Shown here in pieces: positions 51,645 through 61,403 of a stretch of DNA of 64,000 bases. Location: positions 186,001 to 250,000 of the forward strand of contig NZ_QGTQ01000002.1 of NCBI RefSeq assembly GCF_003182255.1, given 5' to 3'. A program made the position numbers and the translations under genes. The DNA is from Paenibacillus cellulosilyticus (GTDB lineage Bacteria > Bacillota > Bacilli > Paenibacillales > Paenibacillaceae). Every line of letters begins with the position of its first letter. Within the stretch, counting starts at the first letter, position 1. The notes beneath the pieces were generated by a model. The model was not told the DNA's origin and ran no database searches. It saw only the letters and a program-made list of their open reading frames with translations.

Positions 51645-51679
51645 AAAAAGCTGGCACAGGTCCAAGACCCGTGCCAGCT
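51645..51679 (-). terminator. Terminator of the large GH43 gene
   Basis: On the minus strand AGCTGGCACGGGTC and GACCTGTGCCAGCT form a 14-bp stem around TTG, followed by TTTT. Confidence 0.88.
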
Positions 51680-51708
51680 CTAATGCTGGTGCTTATAAGA
51701 ATGACTTG

Positions 51709-54700
51709 TTACGCCTCGGTCCACTTCGCAATCAGCGCTTGCGCATCTGCGAGGAGTACAGCCTTCACCTTGCTGTCTACGGCCTGCACCGACGTATTAT
51801 TCAGGTGCTTCACGAAATCCTGCATATGCTTCGCCGCTTGATCCGGCCGATTCATGTCCAGCTTATGCTGCGCTTGATCCAGCGCATTGTGCAACTGCTG
51901 GCTCATCGAATTGTTCAAGCTGGATTGGTAACGCGCGAGCAATTGATTCATAGAATCGAGGCTCGTGGTCACGTTCAGTTGGAAGCTCTGCTGAAGCTTG
52001 TTGCCCGCTGCATCCACTACCGTAATCGCGGCGTCATAGCTGCCTGGCTTGCCGGCCAAGTCGACTATGACATCATTGCCCTTGGTCAGATCAACCGGAT
52101 AGACTGTACCATCGATCACGATCTGTGCTGAAGCTGCGCCGGACAGATCGTCCGCAGCCCGGAACGTTAACAACGCGCTGTCCTCGAACGTACCTCCCTC
52201 TCCAAGCTGCTGCCCATTCACCAACAGCTCGAAGCTTGGCTGTGTCTGGTCGAGCAATACGGATACGGCATCCGACAGCGCCGATTCACCCGACAAGCTG
52301 GTGCTGCTGACTTTGTAGGAATAGTTCACCGCAGGGCTAATGCCACTATCTGTGTAGGACAGAGCATTTCCGGTATAAACCGGAGCATATGGCCCCTCGG
52401 CACTTGCCGATCTGTACAGCGTATAGGAGGTTGCTCCAACTGCTTTATCCCAAGCGAAGGATGCTGAATCCGACGTTGTTGCGGTAACTTGGAGCCCTTG
52501 GAGCGGATCAGCTGCGATCGTCAGATCGTTATCGACAATCATAATCCAGTTAATCAACGGGTCCTGTGCCGCCGTATTTCTGACCGTTACATCGATCACG
52601 CCATCCGTAACGTTAACCGTGTTTGCGTACACTTGGTTAGAGATAAACGTAATGGCTGTCTTTTTCTCACCGTTGATGTACAAATCGGCTTTACGCGATG
52701 AATTGCTCCAAATATCGTTGAAGCCTGTATAGACCGTGTACGAGCCGTTGTGTACAGCAAACTTGTAGGTCAAATCCGTCCCTGCAGCGGAGCCTGAGAC
52801 ATTGCCGCCATTCAAATAACGGAGCGTGCTGAATATGTCACCATCCGCAGTGCCTGCCGGGTTCGACTGTGTCCCTGTATAGCCCCAAGGCGCTGCATCG
52901 CTGGCGTTATAAGCCTGCTCCGCAACGGATTTATTGATCAGTGTCTGCTGCATATACGAAGTCATCAGGTTGTAATCGCTTGTTGCCTGCCCCCCGCTGT
53001 TGACGAAATAAACCGTCTTCTCCGGGATCGCACTGATCGTGAAACGAAGTGCTTTGTTGTTGAATGCCGTCAACTTCGCATCCAGCGTGTAGGTGCCTGG
53101 CATTGCAAACGTACTTGCCGTCACCGGCTGTGAATTAACAGACCAGGTGACCGGTGTTACAACAGAAGATGATGATCCAATTGGCGTAACCGGAATTTCG
53201 GTCGGCAGCGCAAGCGTAGAGCCCGTTGTGATGACCTCAGGCAGTTGGATATTCGCCTGTACGCCGACCATTTTGTCCAGCAAGTCCTTCGTCCAGCTGC
53301 TGTACCATTTGATCGTCATCTCGGAATCTTGACCGAACTCAATCGGCAGCCATACGTACTTCGCGGCGCCATTCGCGAACGATCCGCCGTTCCAATCGTC
53401 ACCTACATAGATGAACTTGCCGTTGGCAGCATCAACCGGAATAACCGACGACGTCTGAGAGTTGAACGCCTTCTTCGGGTCGGGATCGGAGGATAACGTT
53501 CGGACGAACGGATCAGACAAGGTAGACCATGTTCCCAGCATGCTGTCCGCCACACTGTACATGTTGACGTTCGGAGTCCATCCCGTAGCGCCTGATGTTA
53601 GCAGATAATACTTCCCGTTATACTTGAATACTGCCGGAGCTTCGCGCACACCGCCCGGGAAGACGCGGATATAATCCGTACCGTACACCGCTTTATAGGA
53701 CGTGTCGCGAACCGGATTGCCGCTAGCATCGACATTGCCGTCCTTATGCCAGCCAGCTACGTCCGAGTAATCGTCCAGCAGCTTGGAGATGTATAGCGTC
53801 CGGTTCTCTTCGCTGGAGTAGATCAGGTAGGCGGTGCCATCATCGTCCTTGAACAGGTTCATATCGCGCGCCATCCCTTTATCCGATGGGTAATAATCCG
53901 TCTGATCTGCCGGAGTCATATCCATCCGATAGCTTCGCTGATAGACGAACGGACCCGTAGGCGAGTCGCTGATCGCATAACCGGCCTGCGCTTTACCATA
54001 GTTCTGCGCATCGTTATCCGCACTCTTATCGCCGTCGATGTGGGCCCACATCACATACTTGTGCGTCTTCTCATTGTAGATGACTTTCGGACGCTCAACG
54101 ATCCGCCCTACTCGAATGTCCGCCCATACGTTATACGTATCGGTTCTGCCCGCATAAAGCTGGGAGATGAGCGGGTCATTCGTGAAATCGTCCATCGACT
54201 TGACTAACGTCAGCGCCATGCCTTCGTCCTTCCAATTGTATAGGTCAGTAGACGAATAGACGCGAACACCTTGTCCAGGCCACACCCCATTATGGTACTC
54301 GCCGTACCAGTAATATTTGCCCGTCTGCTCATCGTACATAAAGCCAGGTCCATGCGCATCGATCACATTGCCATCGGTATCCCGCATAATCTGATCCGGC
54401 AGGAATGATGTGTTAGGCTCCATATGGAAAAGCGCCGTTCGTGCAGCGGCAAGCTTGCTCAACTGATCTCTGATCCCGCCGGTACCGATCTGGGCAGCGT
54501 CCGAGTCGATCGCAACGACTCCGTTAGACACGCTGTCTGCCCAAACTTGCGTTGCAGCCAGCGCAGCATTAGCGGATGCAATCGTACTGGAGGTGTAGTA
54601 ATTCGTGCCGTCTGCATTCGTCCTCGCGATCTCCGTCTGCAAGTCCGCGATCTGAGCTTGCAGATAGGACAATGGAATCGCAGTCTGCACGGTAATCAGC

Positions 54701-55305
54701 CCCACCATCGGATCATGATATTGATCATAAGGAGTAGTAGAAGGCGCTTTCACCGCAACGTTCAGTTCACCGTCGGTGACATGCACTTTATAAGAATATT
54801 CGACGAGTGTCGTTTGCGGCATGCTCAGATCGCCGGAGACGTTCGTTCCTTCCAGCACAATGCTGAAGCTCCGTGCACTCCACGGGTTCTTGACGCCGAC
54901 CGTTACATAATAATCGCCCGCCTCCGGCAGCTCAAAGCTGTAATTGACGGCTGTGTTAACGTTGTGCGTGCTGCCCGAATAATAACGAACAGAAGAATAC
55001 TTATCGCCCGAAGTGCTTGTCCCCGTGCTCGAACCGTATCCCCACTTCTTGCCGGTTACCGAATCGGTACCATACGCCTGATCCGTTACGCTCTGGTACA
55101 AGCCCATGACATCGCCCGCGTCGGGCTCGCTTGGACTCGCGTCCGCGGCGTCGGCGTAATAATAGGTGTAATGATGAGCGGCAAGTTGTTCATCCGAGTA
55201 CCCGCTTGCGGACGAATCGGCCGCTGCCGCTATCCCTGTCAAAGCCTGCGTGAAGGTGAGCGACGAGAGCAGAGGCAGCATCAAAAGCTTGGACTTCATT
55301 CTCAT
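51709..55305 (-). CDS. Large secreted modular GH43 enzyme with FIMAH domain
   Basis: Start at ATG 55305 (1198 residues) with GAGGGGATG upstream. Signal peptide to about 29 (ALTGIAAAA). Modules in order: a carbohydrate-binding-like module (about 35-205), a helical linker (205-285), a GH43 five-bladed propeller (about 295-650; DAHGPGFMYDEQTGKYYWYG, ERPKVIYNEKTHKYVMWAH, GVREAPAVFKYNGKYYLLTS) and an Ig-like domain (about 660-735). A second copy of the first module (about 740-890), a fibronectin III domain (about 895-980), an Ig-like domain and a C-terminal FIMAH domain (about 1085-1195) follow. The GH43 segment resembles exo-beta-1,3-galactanase-like members, so arabinogalactan is a candidate substrate (inferred). 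Confidence 0.88.
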   Translation of the reverse strand: MRMKSKLLMLPLLSSLTFTQALTGIAAAADSSASGYSDEQLAAHHYTYYYADAADASPSEPDAGDVMGLYQSVTDQAYGTDSVTGKKWGYGSSTGTSTSGDKYSSVRYYSGSTHNVNTAVNYSFELPEAGDYYVTVGVKNPWSARSFSIVLEGTNVSGDLSMPQTTLVEYSYKVHVTDGELNVAVKAPSTTPYDQYHDPMVGLITVQTAIPLSYLQAQIADLQTEIARTNADGTNYYTSSTIASANAALAATQVWADSVSNGVVAIDSDAAQIGTGGIRDQLSKLAAARTALFHMEPNTSFLPDQIMRDTDGNVIDAHGPGFMYDEQTGKYYWYGEYHNGVWPGQGVRVYSSTDLYNWKDEGMALTLVKSMDDFTNDPLISQLYAGRTDTYNVWADIRVGRIVERPKVIYNEKTHKYVMWAHIDGDKSADNDAQNYGKAQAGYAISDSPTGPFVYQRSYRMDMTPADQTDYYPSDKGMARDMNLFKDDDGTAYLIYSSEENRTLYISKLLDDYSDVAGWHKDGNVDASGNPVRDTSYKAVYGTDYIRVFPGGVREAPAVFKYNGKYYLLTSGATGWTPNVNMYSVADSMLGTWSTLSDPFVRTLSSDPDPKKAFNSQTSSVIPVDAANGKFIYVGDDWNGGSFANGAAKYVWLPIEFGQDSEMTIKWYSSWTKDLLDKMVGVQANIQLPEVITTGSTLALPTEIPVTPIGSSSSVVTPVTWSVNSQPVTASTFAMPGTYTLDAKLTAFNNKALRFTISAIPEKTVYFVNSGGQATSDYNLMTSYMQQTLINKSVAEQAYNASDAAPWGYTGTQSNPAGTADGDIFSTLRYLNGGNVSGSAAGTDLTYKFAVHNGSYTVYTGFNDIWSNSSRKADLYINGEKKTAITFISNQVYANTVNVTDGVIDVTVRNTAAQDPLINWIMIVDNDLTIAADPLQGLQVTATTSDSASFAWDKAVGATSYTLYRSASAEGPYAPVYTGNALSYTDSGISPAVNYSYKVSSTSLSGESALSDAVSVLLDQTQPSFELLVNGQQLGEGGTFEDSALLTFRAADDLSGAASAQIVIDGTVYPVDLTKGNDVIVDLAGKPGSYDAAITVVDAAGNKLQQSFQLNVTTSLDSMNQLLARYQSSLNNSMSQQLHNALDQAQHKLDMNRPDQAAKHMQDFVKHLNNTSVQAVDSKVKAVLLADAQALIAKWTEA

Positions 55306-55457
55306 AAGTTCATCCCCTCTTTCCAAGTATGTATGATGGCATCCCGTACAAGCATCAGTATAGAGGGAGGGGTACGGCGAAGGGGAGTGAAGGATTGTGT
55401 GATGTCTGTCCATATTGCAGGGGCAGCCTATGAACAATTCTGACGAATGTGAACAAA

Positions 55458-55490
55458 AACGACAAAAGGGAGCCTAACGCCCCCCTTGTG
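55458..55490 (-). terminator. Terminator overlapping the end of the MFS gene
   Basis: On the minus strand AAGGG...CCCTT pairs across the MFS stop codon, followed by TTGTCGTTTTTG. The stem is short and imperfect. Confidence 0.45.
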
Positions 55491-56700
55491 CTGCTATTCC
55501 TGCAATGTTCTTCCTTTTTCCTGCAACCGACAGGCTCACCAATCGCTCCACTAGACAAGCTAGCATTAAGATTGTTGCGACCATCCCAACAACGCCGCCC
55601 CATCCGAAGTGGTTCCAGAATACGCCTCCCATGAACCCTGCCACGCTTGACCCTGCGTAGTAGAACAGCAGATAGAACGAAGAGGCTTGTGCGCGGCAGC
55701 CGGCCGCTAGCTGCCCAACCCATCCGCTAACGACCGCATGTGCGCCGAAGAAGCCAAACGTGAAGCAAGCAAGACCGGCGATCTTAGCGTACAACGGGGA
55801 CAGGAAGGTCATCAGGCAGCCGGCGAAGGCAATGATGATTGCCATTCGTAATGTTCGAGATCGGCCAATGCGGTCCGCAAGCTTACCCATCCATGCAGAG
55901 CTGAACGTACCCGTCAAATAAACGACAAACACGAGGCCAACGATCGTCTGGCTCAAATGATAAGGCTCACCCGTCAGCAGATAGCCGGCATAGTTGTACA
56001 TCGCAACGAAACCACCCATTAATAGAAAACCAAGCGCGTAAAGTTCAATGAGCGAACGGTTATGCAATGCTAGGAGCAGCTTGGTTCGAAGTTCAGCACG
56101 GGAGATGCGCTTAGGCTCGGAATGGCCGGGCTTCGGCAGGGCGCGCCAGAACCAGAGGGCGATTGCTAGATTCAGCAGACCAACGACGAGTAATGCGATG
56201 CGCCAGGAGAAACCATCCGCCAATGCACTTATGGCAATCCGTCCTGCCATCCCCCCTACCGTTGTTCCGCTGACGTACAACCCCATCGCACGGGCATTTT
56301 CCTCCGGAAGGAATTCCTCGTTGACGTAAGCCATCGCGATGGAAGGAAATCCTGCGATCAGAATCCCTTGGATCAGCCGAAGAACCAACAATAATGCGAA
56401 GCTCGGCGAGCAGGCGATCAGAACCGATAATGCCGCGGACGCCACGAGCGATACGCTCATGACCCGTTTGCGTCCCCATCGATCGGAGATGCCGGCAACG
56501 AAAGGAAGCGCTGCGGCCAAGCCGATCGTCGCAACGGACAGCGATAAACTAGATAAAGCCGGGCTGACCTGGAAGCGATCAGACAGCTCCGGCATTAGGG
56601 GCTGGGTAGCATATAGCTCTGCGAAAGTGACGAAGGCGCCTCCGAACAATGCCAGCGAGGCGCGCGTGTATTCGGGCTGGCCCGACTGAAGATACGACAT
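55474..56700 (-). CDS. MFS transporter, YnfM-like
   Basis: Start at ATG 56700 (408 residues), nine bases after GGGAG; an ATG nine bases earlier is too close to it. Twelve membrane helices with the MFS loop ISDRWGRKRVM after helix 2 and the matching GKLADRIGRSRTLR after helix 8. The N-terminal SLALFGGAFVTFAELYATQP then LMPELSDRF is typical of the YnfM/arabinose-efflux-like group of exporters. A LysR regulator lies divergent, the usual arrangement for such pumps. Substrate unknown. Confidence 0.9.
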   Translation of the reverse strand: MSYLQSGQPEYTRASLALFGGAFVTFAELYATQPLMPELSDRFQVSPALSSLSLSVATIGLAAALPFVAGISDRWGRKRVMSVSLVASAALSVLIACSPSFALLLVLRLIQGILIAGFPSIAMAYVNEEFLPEENARAMGLYVSGTTVGGMAGRIAISALADGFSWRIALLVVGLLNLAIALWFWRALPKPGHSEPKRISRAELRTKLLLALHNRSLIELYALGFLLMGGFVAMYNYAGYLLTGEPYHLSQTIVGLVFVVYLTGTFSSAWMGKLADRIGRSRTLRMAIIIAFAGCLMTFLSPLYAKIAGLACFTFGFFGAHAVVSGWVGQLAAGCRAQASSFYLLFYYAGSSVAGFMGGVFWNHFGWGGVVGMVATILMLACLVERLVSLSVAGKRKNIAGIAAQGGR

Positions 56701-56851
56701 ATTGAACATCTCCCGAGTGAAGATTTACAGCGTAATGTAATGTAACGTCTTGACAATCTAACTGTACGCCTCCCTTATAATGATGTAAAATTTATAATAT
56801 TCATCATTTCAATGCATTTTTGTAATGATAACCTCAGGGGGTATCCTCTAT
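56701..56851. promoter_or_regulatory. Divergent promoter region between MFS and LysR genes
   Basis: The 151-base gap contains TTGACA at about 56749 and TATAAT at about 56776 on the plus strand (spacing longer than ideal). A near-palindrome GATGTAAAATT...ATATTCATC just after it has the T-N11-A shape of LysR boxes. Assignment of either promoter is uncertain. Confidence 0.4.
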
Positions 56852-57727
56852 ATGGAATGGCAGCAGATCCAATATTTCCAGACGCTTGCCCGTCTTGAAC
56901 ACGTCACAAGAGCAGCGGAACGCTTATCTCTCTCCCAGCCTGCACTGAGCCGCTCCATCGCTCGCTTGGAGGAAGAATTGGGCGTGCCTCTGTTCGATCG
57001 GCAGGGCAGAACGTTGAAGCTAAATCGGTACGGGCATCTATTCTTGAATCGAGCAGATCGAATCCTCTCCGAGCTCGACACCGCCAAGAAAGAACTGCAA
57101 GATATCGTTCACCCGGAGCATGGCGAAGTAGCTTTCGGCTTCCTACATACGTTAAGCGCCAGCGTTATTCCTGATTTCATCGGTGCCTTCCGCGACCGCT
57201 CCCCTGGTATCCGCTTCGATCTGAAGCAGAACCACAGTTACTCGCTGCTCAGCCATCTCTATGCGGGAGAGCTGGATCTCTGTGTAATTGCGGAACCGAC
57301 CGACCCAAGGCTGCCCCTCGAATGGATTCCACTTTGGAGTGAAGAAATTTTCGCCGTACTGCCGACCTCGCATCCGTTAGCGGGCGCCGACAGTCTGTCG
57401 TTGAAGGAGCTGGAGAATGAGCCTTTTATTTTATTGAAAAAAGGGTATGCGATGCGCGACACCGTGGACCGGCTGTTCCAACAGAGCGGCATCCACCCGC
57501 GAGTGACGTTCGAAGGCGAAGAAGCCTCCACCGCTGCCGGCTTCGTGGCAGCGGGACTTGGTGTCTCCCTGCTCCCCGCAACCGGACTTGATCCGCACAA
57601 AACAAGCCAGGTTCGTGTGAACGATCCGAACAGCAGAAGAATAATCGGGCTAGCGCTGCTAGCAGGCAGGTACTTGTCTCCCGCAGCCGCTGCGCTCAAG
57701 CAGTTCACGATTGATTATTGGAAGTGA
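56852..57727 (+). CDS. LysR family transcriptional regulator
   Basis: Start at ATG 56852 (291 residues; MEWQQIQYFQTLARLEHVTR) with AGGGGGT upstream. The N-terminal winged helix-turn-helix (1-60; AAERLSLSQPALSRSIARLE) is followed by a substrate-binding domain (about 90-290). It is divergent from the YnfM-like exporter, which it probably activates. The inducer is unknown. Confidence 0.93.
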   Translation: MEWQQIQYFQTLARLEHVTRAAERLSLSQPALSRSIARLEEELGVPLFDRQGRTLKLNRYGHLFLNRADRILSELDTAKKELQDIVHPEHGEVAFGFLHTLSASVIPDFIGAFRDRSPGIRFDLKQNHSYSLLSHLYAGELDLCVIAEPTDPRLPLEWIPLWSEEIFAVLPTSHPLAGADSLSLKELENEPFILLKKGYAMRDTVDRLFQQSGIHPRVTFEGEEASTAAGFVAAGLGVSLLPATGLDPHKTSQVRVNDPNSRRIIGLALLAGRYLSPAAAALKQFTIDYWK

Positions 57728-57732
57728 ACGAA

Positions 57733-57766
57733 GAAGCTCACCCTTGCATTCGCAATGGTGAGCTTC
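57733..57766 (+). terminator. Terminator of the LysR gene
   Basis: GAAGCTCACC and GGTGAGCTTC pair, extended by TTGC/GCAA, followed by TTGAGCTTCT; the minus side serves the convergent GH43 gene as well. Confidence 0.7.
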
Positions 57767-57799
57767 TTGAGCTTCTATTAAACATTCGCTACATAACCG

Positions 57800-59251
57800 T
57801 TAGTTCGCCTCAACGATCTGCCACTGCTGATTGGACCCGCCGTTGTCGGTCCACGCAATTGCATTCGCCCCATCATCAAGCGAACCCGATGATATGTCAA
57901 TCAGCTTGCCCGAAGCTCTGTTCTTCAGCTTATAGAACCCGCCGCCTGCATCAACCAGCTGCCAATGCTGACTGGTCCAGCCGCCATCGCTCCATTGCTC
58001 GATGATGGTACCATCATCCGTACCACCGCTTGTTAGTCCGAGAATGAGGCCGCTGTTGCGATTCTGGATTTTGTAATAACCGCTTCCGGCATCAATGAAC
58101 TTCCACTGCTGGCTTGTAAGATCCCCGTCGCTCCATTGCTCGGCGTCCGCCCCTGACTCTGTCGAGCTTCCTCTTACATTCAACAGCTTGCCGCTCTTCC
58201 GGCTTACCAGCTCATAATACACATTCGTATTAATGGAGAATGGTACGCCGGTCACCGTACCTGCCGCCGCATCGATCGTCAGCTTCGGATACCAAGTCAT
58301 CGACATCGTCGTTGACGTCGGGAAGCTTAACGGCAGCCATACATATCTAGACGTGTTGACTGGACCGCTCCATGCGCCTGCCCAGCGATCCCCCATATAC
58401 AAGTACGAGGTCGTAGACGAGCCCTCCACCGGAATGACGTAAGTCGATTGCGACCCGTAAGTCGTGCTATCCGCCAAATTCGATAGCCCGCTCCACGTTC
58501 CCGCAATGCTGGATGCCGTCGCGTATTTCGCTTGGTTCGGAGCCCATCCCGTTGCACCGGAGGTGATGAGGAAGTACGTTGAGCCACGCTTGAACATAGC
58601 TGGCGCTTCACGGTACGAGCCAACCCACAACGTCTGAACAAGCGAATCCACGCTTAGAAAGTCAGATGACAATTTGTAAATGTTAATATCAGCGTTCACA
58701 CGCGTAGCCGAGATTAGATACGCCGTTCCGTTATCGTTAAAGACCGTCATGTCACGCGAGTCATAGCCAAGCGGCTGGAAGCTGCCATGATACGTATATG
58801 GGCCTTCGATATTGGAGGAAGAGGCGACGGCGACACGAGCCTCTCCATAATCAACGCCGTTCTCTTTATGCGCCCACAACACGTACTTCTGCGTTGCGGC
58901 ATTATAGATGATTTTAGGCCGCTCGATATTGGCTGTCGCGAGCTCAGCTGCAGATGATTTGGACAAAATATTCGCACGGAACTCCCAGTTCACAAGATCG
59001 GTTGAGCGATACAACGATACGTAATTCGTCCCGTCTCGGTTCTCTCCGACCCAATAATAATAGCTGCCGACCTTGATCATCCCGCCGCCATGCGCCTGAA
59101 CAATCCCTCCCGACGTATCCTTGAATTGAATCGCGTTCTGCAGGCTTAACGCCGCCGCTTGCGCTGTCCCTCCCGGCGGTATCAGCCCAAGCGTAACCGT
59201 CAGACACATGATTAGTACGAGTGATACGTACAATCTTGCTCTAATCATCAT
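57800..59251 (-). CDS. Secreted GH43 enzyme with ricin-type lectin domain
   Basis: The 483-residue protein begins with a signal peptide (to about 33, GGTAQAAA) and has AGGAGGAAG upstream of its tandem ATG. The GH43 propeller (about 35-320) shows QAHGGGMIKVGSYYYWVGEN, ERPKIIYNAATQKYVLWAHK, SRDMTVFNDNGTAYLIS and REAPAMFKRGSTYFLITSGA, matching the catalytic part of the 1198-residue enzyme. The C-terminus (about 340-483) is a ricin-type beta-trefoil with three QQW/QHW repeats. It is probably an exo-galactanase-like or arabinan/xylan-side-chain hydrolase; exact activity is inferred. It stands alone. Confidence 0.9.
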   Translation of the reverse strand: MMIRARLYVSLVLIMCLTVTLGLIPPGGTAQAAALSLQNAIQFKDTSGGIVQAHGGGMIKVGSYYYWVGENRDGTNYVSLYRSTDLVNWEFRANILSKSSAAELATANIERPKIIYNAATQKYVLWAHKENGVDYGEARVAVASSSNIEGPYTYHGSFQPLGYDSRDMTVFNDNGTAYLISATRVNADINIYKLSSDFLSVDSLVQTLWVGSYREAPAMFKRGSTYFLITSGATGWAPNQAKYATASSIAGTWSGLSNLADSTTYGSQSTYVIPVEGSSTTSYLYMGDRWAGAWSGPVNTSRYVWLPLSFPTSTTMSMTWYPKLTIDAAAGTVTGVPFSINTNVYYELVSRKSGKLLNVRGSSTESGADAEQWSDGDLTSQQWKFIDAGSGYYKIQNRNSGLILGLTSGGTDDGTIIEQWSDGGWTSQHWQLVDAGGGFYKLKNRASGKLIDISSGSLDDGANAIAWTDNGGSNQQWQIVEAN

Positions 59252-59480
59252 TCTTCTTCCTCCTCACGATTGATTCACTCATCTAACACGAACGCTGTTA
59301 CGTTTGCTTCTGCAGCCCTCCTCTCATCTGACTTTCAGCTCTACTTTTACGCAAGCCATAACGCTTAGATAAGTGAACAATCACTGCTTTTATGAAGAAT
59401 CCCGTCATTCCAGGAATGAACAAATTGCAACTCCGAGAGGCAAGCCTCCTCTCTGTCACTTCACATCACGTTGGATGAAC

Positions 59481-59520
59481 AAAAAAAAGCACGCTGGGCG
59501 CTAAACCCGAGGCGTGCTTG
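59481..59520 (-). terminator. Terminator of the SulP gene
   Basis: On the minus strand AAGCACGC and GCGTGCTT pair across a loop of about 17 bases and are followed by eight T, just after the stop at 59527. Confidence 0.85.
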
Positions 59521-59526
59521 TTCTAT

Positions 59527-60978
59527 TTAATGATTCATTGGCACTGCAAGGCCAACCTGCTCGATTAACTTCTTACTTTCTTCATTCAAGCCGATGACCT
59601 CGACTTTCTTATTCAACTGCTCATATTTCGCAATGGTCTTCGCGATAGCCGTAACAGCCGAATGGTCCCATACATGCGAAGAGCTGAAATCAATGACGAC
59701 GGATTCCGGATCGTTGCGGAAATCGAACAAATCTACAAACTGCGTCATCGTTCCGAAGAAGAGCTGACCGGTAATGCGATAAGTTTTCTTCCCGTTGTTC
59801 ATCGATGCGTGCGCCTTTATGTGTGCCAGACGCCACCCGAAGTTAAGCGCGCTCAGGATAACACCTGTAATCACACCGATCGCCAGGTCAGAGGTCGTAA
59901 CAACAACCGCTACCGTAACAACCATAATAACAGCGTCGCTGCGCGGGATCTTCGTTAGTGTTCTTATAGAGTTCCAATCGAACGTACCGATCGAAACCAT
60001 GAACATAACGCCAACGAGTGCCCCCATCGGAATTTGCTTCACTACATTGCCTAATACTAGGATCAAGAACAGCAGGAAGACGCCGGATACGAGCGTAGAC
60101 AGACGTGAACGACCACCTGACTTCACGTTAATGACGGTTTGTCCGATCATCGCGCAGCCTGCCATCCCTCCGAACAAGCCGGAGACGACGTTCGCGATGC
60201 CTTGTCCTTTGACCTCTCTATTCTTATCACTCTTCGTTTCCGTCATTTCATCCACGATCGTTGCCGTCATGAGCGACTCTGTAATCCCTACGACCGCAAG
60301 GGCAAGCGAGATCGGCAGAATCGTCCACAGCATATCCAAGGAGAAAACAACGTCAGGAAGATGGAAGAACGGCAGCTTCTGCGTAATTGCTCCCATATCG
60401 CCAACCGTGCGCAAATCAAGGTGCAGCGAAATCGATACGATGGTCATAACGATAATCGCTACGAGTGCAGAAGGGACAGCTTTCGTTACTAGCGGCAGCA
60501 AATAAATAATCGCCAGCGTCGCCGCAACCATCACATACATGACCCAGTTCGCATCCTCGAAGCTCGGAAATTGCGCCATGAAGATAATAATGGCCAATGC
60601 ATTCACGAAGCCTGTGATGACCGAATGCGGAATGAACGTGATGAACTTGCCGAACTTCACCACTCCGAGCAAATACTGAATGATACCCGTCAAAATCGTC
60701 GCTGCGAATAGATACTCGATTCCGTGCTTAGCCACTAGCGGTCCCATTAAGGAAGCCATAGCGCCAGTCGCCGCCGAAATCATCCCCATCCGACCTCCGA
60801 CGATTGAAATCGTAACGGCAATACAGAATGAAGCATACAGACCGATCATCGGGTCTACGCCAGCAAGAATGGAGAACGCAATCGCCTCCGGGATCAGTGC
60901 AAGCGCAACGGTTATCCCAGACAGCAAGTCCCTTCTTACGTTGAAAAGCCAAGCATTTTTCAGTTTTTGGTACAGCAA
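59527..60978 (-). CDS. SulP family anion transporter
   Basis: I start at TTG 60978 (483 residues; LLYQKLKNAWLFNVRRDLLS), with GAAGGAG upstream; an ATG at 61044 would add 22 atypical residues before the ribosome site. About 11-12 membrane helices with the SulP hallmarks DLLSGITVALALIPEAIAFS, QTVINVKSGGRSRLSTLVSG and GGMAGCAMIG, then a C-terminal STAS domain (about 400-480; SVVIDFSSSHVWDHSAVTAI). Family members carry sulfate, bicarbonate or other anions. No sulfur-assimilation or carbonic anhydrase gene is adjacent, so the substrate is open. Confidence 0.9.
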   Translation of the reverse strand: MLYQKLKNAWLFNVRRDLLSGITVALALIPEAIAFSILAGVDPMIGLYASFCIAVTISIVGGRMGMISAATGAMASLMGPLVAKHGIEYLFAATILTGIIQYLLGVVKFGKFITFIPHSVITGFVNALAIIIFMAQFPSFEDANWVMYVMVAATLAIIYLLPLVTKAVPSALVAIIVMTIVSISLHLDLRTVGDMGAITQKLPFFHLPDVVFSLDMLWTILPISLALAVVGITESLMTATIVDEMTETKSDKNREVKGQGIANVVSGLFGGMAGCAMIGQTVINVKSGGRSRLSTLVSGVFLLFLILVLGNVVKQIPMGALVGVMFMVSIGTFDWNSIRTLTKIPRSDAVIMVVTVAVVVTTSDLAIGVITGVILSALNFGWRLAHIKAHASMNNGKKTYRITGQLFFGTMTQFVDLFDFRNDPESVVIDFSSSHVWDHSAVTAIAKTIAKYEQLNKKVEVIGLNEESKKLIEQVGLAVPMNH

Positions 60979-61403
60979 AAAAACTCCCACTCCTTCAATC
61001 TTTATTTGTCCGCTCAGATAGGATGCAACAAAGTAAGTACGCATGACTTTCCACTCTCAGAAAAGTCGGGTCCGATAGTCAACGTTCTCCATTATACATA
61101 CGATGCGTGTTTTTCTCTATATCAAATATTGGAAGGCCGGAATACGCATTATCCAAACAAGTAAAAGAAGTGAATCAATAAGTAAAGGAATTGCAAGAGC
61201 GGCTCCGCTCGCCTCCTGCTCCTTATCTGGAAGTAAAGAAAGCAAACATGACGGTAAAGAACGTTGATTTTAAACGACCAGACACCTGCACTACAATGAC
61301 CCTACCGGCGATTAATCACTCAAGAAAATAGGCGAGGCAAGTTTAGACAAGCCACACAATAAGAATGGTTGATATCGCCAATTACAAGTAAATGGGGGTT
61401 CAT
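60979..61403. other. Divergent intergenic stretch between SulP and the third binding protein
   Basis: On the minus strand TATAAT at 61096-61091 (within GTATAATGG) is a likely -10 for the SulP gene, without a good -35. The right half (61130-61400) has purine-rich sequence and the GGGGG ribosome site of the lipoprotein gene. I could not pick out a convincing promoter for the plus strand, an RNA structure or a gene here. Confidence 0.4.
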
